Positions 1-11,244 of a DNA stretch of 18,166 nt are shown here, one piece after another (positions within the stretch are counted from its first letter, which is position 1; each line of letters opens with the position of its first letter). Both the position numbers and the translations under genes were made by a program. The notes beneath the pieces are model-generated. The model did no database searches. It was not told the origin of the DNA and saw only the letters and a list, made by a program, of their open reading frames with translations. Origin of the DNA: Spirogloea muscicola (lineage: Eukaryota > Streptophyta > Zygnematophyceae > Spirogloeales > Spirogloeaceae); contig WELB01000061.1 of the NCBI GenBank assembly GCA_009602725.1, forward strand, positions 343,236-361,401, given 5' to 3'.

Positions 1-100
1 GGGTGGCTACATATCCCGAGATAGCAGGCGGCCAAATGGCACACCAGAGTCACGCACAAGTTTTCAGTGACAAGTAAGGGCAAGAGCACACCAATCCTAC

Positions 101-1639
101 CTGAAGTCAAACTTTGCAGCTGCACTGGTGACAGCCTCAGAGGTCGCACGTACAGCTCTATTGTCCATTCTCAGGTGCGAGCAGAATCGCCTCTGCACTT
201 GCAAGTGACAAGAGCTCTGAGAAAGAATAAGATGTTCCATGCATACTATCAATTACCCAACTATCCAATAAGTTTACGATTCCTTGTCCCCTTTCTTGCA
301 CTGTAATTGCTTGCTTAGGGCCATTGCTTGACTCTAACTTTTTATCGTCAGGGCCCAGTGATTTAGCTGGACTCTCTCTGATGCCTGCAAAGTCACAAGT
401 GTAGGCTGCAGATTACAGTGGCATAGGTCATGGCCACAGAACAGGGTGCGCGGTCTCATGATGCAGGCACTGACAAGGAGGCGGAGCGCACCAGGTAGTC
501 GACAGAGTTAGTTGTGCCCACGCGTATTTGCAGGCCCCGCTCCCCCTTGAGCTGCTTGATGATGAACGTTTTGGCATACGCAATGTTCTTCCTTACTGCC
601 CCGTTCGCCACTGAGCATATCTCTGTCCTATTCGCCGCCGCACACCAGAGCACTTTGAAGTTGGAGTCGCAGCCCTGCGTGCTCGCCACCAACCATGCTT
701 CACCCTCCTACTGCTGGTGCTCGCGGCGGCCTGCAGCAGGCAATGGCTGATGCACGAAACGTGTGGGTAGCACACGAAGGTGTCACACCGTTCCATGTGC
801 GCGGGTTGTCCTCCTCATGGCACGCAATGTAAAAGCAGGCAGCGAGGATGGAGTCCTCGCTGCGCCCGTAGATGGTGCGCAGGTCGACGACCTTCTTGAA
901 CAACTCATTTGCGCAGTCCTGTCCGACCACCACCGCCGCTGTCTGTCTCTGCCTCAATCTGACGAACACTTGATTGCAGCGGTGCAACTATGCGCCAGTA
1001 GTGAGGGCGAATACCCTCGTCGAGGCCAGCACACACCTTGACCGTGGAGACTAGCCCCAGCCTGATCACGGAGTTGGCGGCCGCCCAATGACGGCGCAAC
1101 GTCAACAAGGAGGCCAGGGCCCGCACAGCTCGGGACCCAGGCTAGCGGACTCGGCGATGCCTGAGCGCGCCCCGACTGCGGCAGCTGCTGGCCGGCGCAG
1201 CTGGCTGGCCCTGCAGCCGCCAGAGTGGCCTACCAGGTGGGTTGCCGCCGAAGGCAAACCACCTGTTAGCCATGGCGGCCATGGACTTGAAGGCGTCGAC
1301 GAGGGCGCAGTCGGGGTCGGGCCCCCGCGCCGCCCAGCTTCGAAGGCCGCCGCCGCCAGCGGCAGCATGGGGCCCCGCCGCGGCGCCGGCTGGGCGCGTG
1401 ATGACGGTGGCGAGGCCGCCGCCGGCGAGCAGCCGGTTGGACGGCCCGCCGACGCGGCTGGGGTCCGCGCCCGCCGCCGAAGCGCCGTCGGCGGCGAAGG
1501 TGCGCCACTCGGACGACTCGTGTGCGATGGTGCTCGCCTCGAGCACGAGGCCGCACTCGGCGCACAGCACGTCGCCTGCCGCGTGGTCGTGCACGACCGC
1601 CGTCGCGCGCTGGCACTCGGGGCGGGCCTGCGCGCTCAT
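101..1639 (-). CDS. TFIIB: Transcription initiation factor IIB (TFIIB), 5' part, exons 1-5; continues off the left edge
   Basis: General RNA polymerase II factor that bridges TBP-bound promoter DNA and polymerase in the nucleus. Exons read on the minus strand: 1639-1263, 1061-1037, 918-789, 622-492, 192-101, all GT-AG with matching phases (2, 0, 1, 0, 2). They give about 251 residues of a protein usually near 310-320. Visible parts: N-terminal zinc ribbon (C9, C26, C29), then the conserved SSEWRTFA and DPSRVGGPSNRLL stretches of the reader/linker, then the first cyclin fold (RLGLVSTVK, AACFYIACHEED, EICSVANGA), then the start of the second (RRFCSHLRM). Position 6, where the family has the first zinc ligand, is Arg. 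Exon 5 ends at TTCAG|GTAGG and no further exon is recognisable in bases 1-100, so the last 60 or so residues lie outside. The ATG at 1639 fits the family start. Exon 1 is far richer in GC than exons 4-5. Confidence 0.93.
1037..1061 (-). other. 25-base micro-exon (exon 2) of TFIIB
   Basis: Between acceptor ATCAG (ending at 1062) and donor GTGTGT (starting at 1036). It completes an Arg codon split after exon 1 and encodes LGLVSTVK, exactly the residues missing between AAMAN in exon 1 and DCANELFKK in exon 3. The flanking introns are 201 and 118 bases. Confidence 0.85.
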
Positions 1640-1716
1640 GCCCCGCCGCGCCCGCCGCCGCCGACTACGAGCGACGAGGACGAGCTCTGCGGCGGCTCTG
1701 GCGATCTCTAGAACGA

Positions 1717-1765
1717 CGGCGGCGGCGTCGGCGGCAGCGGCGGCGGCGGCGGCGGCGGCGGCGGA
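1717..1765. repeat. CGG triplet-repeat tract in the TFIIB 5' leader region
   Basis: About 16 near-continuous CGG triplets on the plus strand with a few interruptions. On the TFIIB sense strand they read CCG. The tract lies about 80 bases upstream of the start codon. Confidence 0.8.
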
Positions 1766-1899
1766 GAGCCGGGAGCGGGGGGGGAGCGTCGGAAAGTGTT
1801 GGGATTGAGTCAGCGGGAATCAACGGAAGCAGGAGTCAGCGGGCGTCAACAGGGGAGGGCGGTGGCCGGGGGAGGCCAGCCCAGGAAGAGAGAATGCGG

Positions 1900-1935
1900 G
1901 CGCGGTGCGCATGACATTGAAAGTGAGGCCAATTC
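1900..1935 (-). promoter_or_regulatory. Conserved upstream block shared with eIF3k (TFIIB copy)
   Basis: On the minus strand it begins GAATTGGCCTCACTTTCAAT and ends CCGCGC. Against plus 12776-12810 there are 33 matches in 36 columns (two substitutions and one single-base gap). The inner 20 bases (1908-1927) also match 16 of 20 on the minus strand at 7838-7857, upstream of V-ATPase B. It lies 268 bases upstream of the TFIIB ATG. A promoter role is inference; a repeat remnant is the alternative. Confidence 0.55.
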
Positions 1936-1968
1936 TAGCTCACCTTACAAATGTCCTGCTAACTGGGT

Positions 1969-2047
1969 AATGAGCTGGCTAAGGGGGACACTGAATATCC
2001 CCGAGTGAGCCCATGCACATCTGACAAGCCAAAGCTGAGGAGCCAAA
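1969..2047 (-). repeat. Dispersed repeat, distal part, copy upstream of TFIIB
   Basis: Read on the minus strand, this aligns collinearly with plus-strand 12637-12709. Shared landmarks in order: GCTCCTCAG/GCTCCCCAA, GCTTGTCRGAT, GCTCACYCGNGGRTAYT (1994-2010) and CCTTAGSCASCTCA (1969-1984). Hand alignment gives roughly two thirds identity with small gaps. In both places the 92%-identical block follows further downstream. Confidence 0.6.
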
Positions 2048-3045
2048 CCACCACCACGGACGCCATTAGGCCTGGGCTAATGCGCGCCCAGCAAGCTGGT
2101 GCCCAGGAGAAGTCGGCTGCAGAGATGACGGGGCGGCTGTGAAAGGCCAGCCGAACCGACGAGGATCCGGCAGCTACAGGCCAGCATGCAGGGGGCGTAC
2201 TCGGCAGTGGCGCCGCTGCCAACTAGAAAAGCCCTACAGCTGCTGGCACGGGCTAGCAGTTGTGCTCACGCTGATGCTGCCATTCTGCGAGGTAAACAAT
2301 GTCACATAGGCACTCTTCTTACCCTCAAACTTGAGCTTAAAAGCTTTGATGTGTACAGAGATAAATATCTATAAACTAGGTCTTCACGAAAATTCTCTTG
2401 ATCATATAACAGTTTCTCCTCGTTACAAGAATATCGTTTTTTAGAAACATGAGCGCGAAGTTGGCGGAGGGTATCAATACAGGTTTACGTTAACTGACAT
2501 TCAATATAGTCCAATCAGTCCAAGATATGAGCAAGGCCAAGCTATTATCGTTGGAAAGGGGGCTAAGAAGAATCTTGGTGATCTTGGAGCACCCTGGATC
2601 TTTAGATGCTACATGCCGTTGGCTGTAGCTGCTTGCTGCCATTTGATACAGCTTCATGTCAGTACGTCACTCCCTGGCAGTCAGAGCAAGAGAGCATCAG
2701 ATGCCTGCTTGAAGATGGCATTCATCATGCAGTAATGATATTTTAGACCAAAGAACCTTCTAGTGATGTGGCAGAGCCGGGCAGGAGGGTCCAGTTTGAG
2801 TGGAGATGCACTGCTTCATGTATCTCAAAACCAATCCTCCCCAGCGAAGAGTTAACGAGCCAAGCTTCTAGTAGACAATTTTAGCCTTGAGTGGTTGTTC
2901 CTCAGCTTTTTGAGAGGTTGTCAACAATCCTCATGCATTCAGGTCTCCACATTTTGACAACCATCGTGCTCTTCTCAAACTTTGCTAGTCCTTTTCTGTG
3001 CCTGAGGTATTGCTTTGTTATGCTCGTGTACATGACCCGAAGCAG

Positions 3046-3087
3046 CCCGAATCACCCCAATGACCCAAATCACCCAACCCAAATCAC
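3046..3087 (+). repeat. Short imperfect tandem repeat, CCCAAATCAC-like units
   Basis: About four degenerate units of 9-10 bases (CCCGAATCAC, CCCAATGAC, CCAAATCAC, then a five-base filler and CCAAATCAC). No function is suggested. Confidence 0.6.
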
Positions 3088-3508
3088 AAGTCCAGAAGGA
3101 TGGCATGGCCCAGCAGTGTGTGATGCAAGGCTTGCTGGCCCTACACCAGTGAAGTGTCACCTCTGCAGCCAGTTGCCGAACTGCACCCTGTGACAGTAGC
3201 CTGCGAACAGGAGCCTGTAAACGGGCCACGTATGTGAGGCTGAGGACATGATCGACCTTCTGACATCGTTGTTGACACTCCAGGTTGGGCACACTGGTCT
3301 GCTCAGAATACTAGCGGAAAGATACAAGCCCTTCTGGCCTGCAAAGTCTAGAAAACCGGTTGCAGCGTCAGTGTCCATTGCTCATCCGTCCTAAGCAGCG
3401 CCAGTCCATAGAGCCACACTTCATTGTTGGAGCAATGAACAGGTCCTAAAGGTGCCAGCATATTACACAGAATCTAATGTCAAGAGCGCTGGCATGACAA
3501 CGCACCCT

Positions 3509-3513
3509 TTACA
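3509..3513 (-). terminator. Possible TGTAA poly(A) signal for V-ATPase B
   Basis: TGTAA on the minus strand about 475 bases after the stop; another lies at 3468-3464. TGTAA is the usual chlorophyte signal, but the distance is long and five-base matches are common by chance. Confidence 0.25.
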
Positions 3514-3872
3514 CACCCACCTGCTTCATCTAGCTGGAAGAATAAAGTGCAATACGGATCACAACCTGCAACTACACCTATGCAGGGGTCCCTTCTCAGC
3601 TTCTCAGGTACACTGCTCTGTATCCACAAGGTAAGTGGATGCATGATGTCACGGACAAGTTGTCCAGGAAGTGACGGAGCCAGAAGGACGCATAGATGAC
3701 TAGTAGCGAGTAGAGGGACCATGAACATCCACGGGGTTTTGCATGTTGTATCGCCCTCAGTTGGTACGCTGCCTAGAAAACGCTCCTGCAACAAGAATAG
3801 AGACTGTAAACCACCCTGCTTGCTTTGGCTGATATGATCACATCAGCACTTCGCCTTGCAGCAGCCAAACAC

Positions 3873-3945
3873 AAAAGGGCAGACAGAAGCTAGGACTCGA
3901 ACCTACATCCCATCTGCTGATCAGCTTGCACTCGCGGACACAGTA
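3873..3945 (-). other. tRNA-like / SINE-like element with pol III boxes, degenerate
   Basis: On the minus strand there is a perfect B-box core GGTTCGAGTCC (3903-3893) inside a T-arm-like stem (TAGG/CCTA). Upstream is a box-A-like GTGTCCGCGAGTGC (3941-3928), similar to class II tRNAs, and a TTTT pol III terminator follows at 3876-3873. The acceptor and anticodon stems do not form and the A-to-B distance is short, so it is not a working tRNA. It is best read as a tRNA-derived repeat or pseudogene just downstream of the V-ATPase B stop. Confidence 0.35.
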
Positions 3946-3987
3946 AAGTAAGGTCGTGAATGACACGAGTTAGAGCATACGTGTACC

Positions 3988-7583
<3,596 letters not shown>

Positions 7584-7604
<21 letters not shown>

Positions 7605-7642
7605 CGCCGCCGCCCCCGCCGCCGCCGCTGCCGCTGTCGCCG
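7584..7642. repeat. GCC/GGC triplet tract at the V-ATPase B start
   Basis: Interrupted GCC repeats on the plus strand, GGC on the V-ATPase sense strand. The tract covers the first codons (the Ala run after the first Met) and the end of the leader, so repeat length directly affects the N-terminus if the upstream Met is used. Confidence 0.7.
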
Positions 7643-7837
7643 GGCGCGCTTCGGCAGACCCCGCGGGAGCGGCCGGCCTCTTGAGACTGTGAGCTGGCGA
7701 TGATTGTAACGAAGCAGCGCCCGAAAGGCTGCCCGGGAGGCTTTACGACCCCGGGGCCACGCTGCCGCCCGTCAGGACCCGCGCGCTACATTTGGAGGTG
7801 CTCGCGCCACCGTTCGCTTGCCGTTCCCCGTGTCTTT

Positions 7838-7857
7838 CGTTTGACGTTGAAAGTCAG
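7838..7857 (-). promoter_or_regulatory. CTTTCAAYGTCA motif upstream of V-ATPase B
   Basis: Minus strand CTGACTTTCAACGTCAAACG, 233 bases upstream of the ATG. It matches 16 of 20 the TFIIB motif at 1927-1908, and the eIF3k upstream copy at 12784-12802 is similar. Same orientation relative to all three genes. Putative shared promoter element; inference. Confidence 0.35.
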
Positions 7858-7969
7858 AGAGCGCTCCGTCCGGCCGCCAACCTGGCGATGGCCTTAATTT
7901 GGCGGGGAGAGAAGTTGCGGGTTTGGTTCTGACACCATTTTCGTGAGCAGGACTGCCAGCACTCTCCGC

Positions 7970-8020
7970 CGCGGCGTCTGCGGCGGCGGGCGACGGCGGC
8001 GGCGGCGGCGGCGACGGCGA
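7970..8020. repeat. CGG triplet tract in the cyclophilin 5' leader region
   Basis: Runs of CGG/GGC triplets on the cyclophilin sense strand, with an uninterrupted core at about 7993-8011. Confidence 0.75.
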
Positions 8021-8217
8021 GTGCCGGCGTCGTGTTACTCCGCTTCGTTCTCTAGGGAGAGCACGTCGCTGGACCTGCGATGCGCCGAGGCGTGGAGTGA
8101 GACGATGGCATGGGGATGGAGCGCAGGGCGGCCGCCGAAGCGCAGCGCCTAGAGGTCGACGCAGAGGCGCCGGGGCTGGCGGCGGCGAGGGCGGCAGAGC
8201 AGCCGCCGCGCAGGGCC

Positions 8218-10739
8218 ATGGGCCGCTTCAAGCCGGCGGCGCTGCTGCAGCAGAGCAAGAGGAAGAAGGGCGTGGCGCAGTCGCAGGGCCTGCTGCTGGC
8301 CGCGGTGGCGCTCCTGGCCCTCGTTGGGCTTGGCGGCCGCTACCTGTTCCTCCAAAGCCGGTGAGCCATCATGTGCCGTTCCGAAGTCTGGCAGCATTTT
8401 CCCTTTGGCTCCAGACATGGCACGGCTCCTTCACTGCTGCTGCTCCTGCGTGAGCCAGGCCAAGGGGTCCACTAGCCTCCATAACGAGTGGAAGCCGGCT
8501 AGCTGGATGCTAGCAGGCTGTTTGACCCGATATGACTCACGGCACTCTATTCAAGTAATTCTCTTGTTGATCGACAGCCTGTGCTGCTGTCCTTGACACA
8601 GTGAGAATACTTCCATTCGGTCAAGAGCCTCACAGTCATATTACTATTTTCTGACGAGGAATGACTGTTCCTTCTCATAGACACTATAGCTCGGCAAGCA
8701 CGCTGCTGCTTCCTGATCTCGTCTCTGTGGTTGACTTTGTTGACGCGTTCTCTTCCAATAGGGATGGGCGGGGTAGTCTGGGAGGAGGACCTGCCGCGGT
8801 AAGCTGTGGAGAACCTTCGGGCTCCTTGGTGGCTCGTGTCTCTTGTGAATGAGCTTCCGGGGGTGTACTGATGTTTGCTCGACTCAGAGAGAGACCTTAG
8901 GCCTGAGCTCTTGGTATGGCACGCGTCACTTGCTTGAATGGAGAGACTGCATAGCATATTACACATGCGGTACATAAGTGGAGCATACGGAAACCTCTCA
9001 ATCTTGCTGCGGAATGTTTGTGTGGCTTTGTGGAACAGTCTGCTCTGCTTGGCAGCTGCTCAAAATTTTGGACATGCATGCTAAGCAGCTGCCTGCAGTT
9101 GAGGGGTGGAGGTGCAGGACCATACTATGCTAGCTGATTCAGGTTCACTGCTCTGACGCAGCTGTGGAGCCGAGCAAGTGCCAGGTTGACTCCAGCTGGC
9201 ACAGTACAGATGGTGAAAACCTGCATGATAAGCTTGTCCTCTCTAGCTTCTGTTGCGGCGCCATATCATTGCATTGTGGAGGTCTCTTTAGGAAATGTGC
9301 ATCCAATCAATTGTACATACAATCTCCAAAGCATGTCAGGGGTCATTACATTAGTCACGTGTAGTACCTTTCTCTGAAAAGAGAAAACTGCTGATTTGAG
9401 AATGCCTGAAAAGTATTCCAATGGTGCTTTTGTTATGATGGTGTTCAGGGCAATGTCAATGTTAAGCCCTGGACAGAATAGCAAACTGCCACTACATATG
9501 GAGGTGCCAAGCTGTGGCTCAGCCTGCATGCTGCTCTATCTTGCAGATCATGCATACGACAAAAGGGGACTTGTATATTGAGCTGTTTGCAAAGGATTGC
9601 CCTAGAACAGTGGAGAATTTTGTGACACACGCGTGAGTACATGAAATATCATCTTGGAAACTTTTGAGGGCTTCGAAGCTCGTTACGGGCAGTTGTCAAC
9701 TCGCACTTGACATCAGATGTGGATCTTTGAACTACAATGGCAATTTGTTGAATCCTAGGAATCAAATCAACAGCCTGGACATGTTCATGTCTGCTGTGCT
9801 GTACGTTGTGCTCAACAGTAAGATGGTGTTAGACGAGCACCAGCCAATTTGTGGCACATTATGCTTGGATGTCTGCGCAGGAAGGAAGGTTATTACAATG
9901 GAGTGCATTTCCATCGGGTCATCAGAGGCTTCATGATACAAGGTGGTGATCCTAGGGGTGATGGCACTGGAGGAGAGTCCATATGGGGCGGGAATTTTGA
10001 GGATGAGATTCGAGACAAGTAAGTGTACTCATCATACGTCAATGTCTTTACAATTGTCTGCAGTCAGGACTCTGTGAAGCAGCCAGCCACCTGCATTGAG
10101 GAGCTTGGCATAAAATTAAATCTCAACTGTAGCAGCTCATTCCACTCACTCATTGCCACGACATTGACCTGCCTGTACATTCGTCTGTGTTGGCCCCAGT
10201 CTGAAGCACGAGCCTTTCACACTTTCTATGGCCAATAGTGGCAAAGACACGAATGGATCCCAGTTCTTCATCACAACGGTTGCCACACCCCATCTGGATG
10301 GAAAGCATGCAGTATTTGGGAAGGTTTTTGCTGGCATGGAAGTGGTACAGGTATATATCTGAAGTGTAACCCTGCATCTACTCTTTCTTGGTTCTATCTG
10401 GTACAGGACTTGCATATGTGAGTCGGCAATGCATAAAAGCAGGAGTTCTTTGCAGCGCTCAAAACGCGCTTAATTCCACAATACTTTAGCGCCCTGTTAC
10501 CATAGCGGTAAGAATGCTAAGGAAGCATCAGCATCAACCCGATACTTTGACTGCTTTGTGACAGTGTTGCAGGTCTGTGCGAGGGCTAAATAGGTCCGAA
10601 GTGCTCAGGAATATACAGGGGCTTTGAACTTACTGATGACGTGCTTTGAACATGATCACAGGATATTGAGAACGTGGCTACAGATGGAAACGACAAGCCC
10701 CTGGAGGCTGTGCTGATCAGTAGCATCACAGTCTTGTGA
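8218..10739 (+). CDS. Membrane-anchored cyclophilin-type peptidyl-prolyl isomerase, 7 exons
   Basis: Catalyses cis-trans isomerisation of Xaa-Pro bonds. Exons: 8218-8360, 8762-8798, 9162-9212 (tentative), 9547-9632, 9881-10018, 10200-10350, 10662-10739; all phases agree, 227 residues (210 without the tentative exon). N-terminus [18 protein letters not shown], then a hydrophobic helix at about 24-45: a type II anchor resembling, from memory, the plant Golgi cyclophilins CYP21-3/CYP21-4. The catalytic domain begins [12 protein letters not shown] and has [14 protein letters not shown] and NGSQFFIT; residues equivalent to human CypA R55, F60, Q63, A101, F113 and H126 are kept (R118, F123, Q126, A163, F175, H188). 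The W121 equivalent is His183, suggesting weak cyclosporin binding. The domain itself reads closer to PPIL1/CYP71 types. The ATG at 8218 has good context (GGGCCATGGG) and fits the family; an in-frame ATG at 8110 would add 36 residues. Confidence 0.92.
9162..9212 (+). other. Tentative 51-base exon of the cyclophilin linker
   Basis: Follows CTGACGCAG and is followed by GTGAAA. Both ends are phase 0, as are the adjoining ends of exons 2 and 4, so it can be included or skipped without shifting frame. It encodes [17 protein letters not shown] between the anchor and the catalytic domain. The linker is poorly conserved in the family, so support is splice-site context only. Confidence 0.45.
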
Positions 10740-10912
10740 GCAGGCAAGTTTGTGGGTGTCTTCTGACGAAACACCAGCTCTGAGACTACTGGATACTTGA
10801 AAGGTTACTGCATAGGCCAAACCTTATCAGAAGCACGAGCACAACGCTTGCTGGCAAGAACAGGCTCCCCATACGGCATGTTGTTCTGCATACTCAGTGT
10901 TGTGTCTTAGAA

Positions 10913-10917
10913 TGTAA
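10913..10917 (+). terminator. TGTAA poly(A) signal of the cyclophilin gene
   Basis: TGTAA 173 bases after the TGA stop on the same strand, the standard chlorophyte polyadenylation signal. Cleavage would be expected 10-20 bases further on. Confidence 0.6.
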
Positions 10918-11244
10918 TATTACCGCGCCTCTACCAACACGCGGCGGTGTTGAGATGAACTCGTTAAAGAGGACCGCGCATCCTAAATTTTCCATGGCAC
11001 CACCGTCTTCTCCTTGTCGAGCACAGCTTGCAAGGCATCAGTGTGCCTTGTCAACGGCCGGTCCATGAGAGGGTTCGAGATGCTGACAAGGAAAAGACAG
11101 CGACATCCACAGCCGAGGCGGCCAGGATCGGGAGTGTGGAATCCAATTTGTCCTTGTCAGTACCTTCTGGGTTTCCCTGTAGAATCTTGGGTGGGCCTTC
11201 AGCAGCCATCGCCCGTTTTTGGAAGATAAAGCTCTTTCATTTTA
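10918..11244 (+). other. Spacer after the cyclophilin, possibly upstream part of the degraded retroelement
   Basis: Contains an open frame at 11028-11279 (83 codons) and others with no recognisable domain. Composition is mixed. It directly precedes the retroelement-like reading frame and could be a more decayed part of it; I see no motif that proves this. Confidence 0.3.

Larger units (their letters stand above)
1640..1935 (-). promoter_or_regulatory. TFIIB 5' leader and proximal upstream region
   Basis: Runs upstream from the TFIIB ATG. It holds a CGG/CCG triplet tract (1717-1765). An imperfect 20-base repeat occurs twice at a 26-base period (1807-1826 and 1833-1852, 17 of 20 identical). 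On the gene's strand each copy contains TGACTC, and the copy near 1806-1812 is a full TGACTCA, the bZIP (AP-1/GCN4-like) core. At the distal end is the block 1935-1900 that is shared with the region upstream of eIF3k. No TATA box is obvious. The transcription start is unknown, so the split between leader and promoter is inference. Confidence 0.4.
1936..3987. other. Long spacer between TFIIB and V-ATPase B with no recognisable gene
   Basis: Open frames here are short (about 105 codons or fewer), occur on both strands, and none matches a family I recognise or shows exon-like phasing. Contents I can name: the distal part of the dispersed repeat (1969-2047, minus), a small tandem repeat (3046-3087), possible TGTAA signals for V-ATPase B on the minus strand, and a tRNA-like element (3873-3945, minus). 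Bases 2340-2500 are AT-rich with T and A runs. A small non-coding RNA or a fast-evolving short gene cannot be excluded. Confidence 0.5.
7605..8217. promoter_or_regulatory. Divergent promoter region, V-ATPase B / cyclophilin
   Basis: 613 bases separate the two start codons, with no gene inside. The two ends are CGG/CCG triplet tracts (7584-7642 and 7970-8020), presumably in the leaders. In the middle are TTTGGCGGGG (E2F-like) near 7899, TGACGT (CRE-like) at 7843-7848, and the 20-base motif shared with TFIIB (7838-7857, minus). An alternative in-frame ATG for the cyclophilin lies at 8110. Motif assignments are weak; the divergent arrangement itself is certain. Confidence 0.6.

Noticed and set aside
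1088-1808. Two long plus-strand open frames (207 and 188 codons) opposite TFIIB exon 1
   Set aside because: They exist because the GC-rich antisense of exon 1 lacks stops; composition is low-complexity Ala/Arg/Gly/Pro, while the minus strand encodes conserved TFIIB.
8547-8975. 142-codon minus-strand frame within the cyclophilin introns
   Set aside because: No domain recognised; overlaps exon 2 of the cyclophilin on the opposite strand.
10490-10560. tRNA-like look of a cyclophilin intron segment (small stem ATGCT/AGCAT)
   Set aside because: No B box and no acceptor stem.
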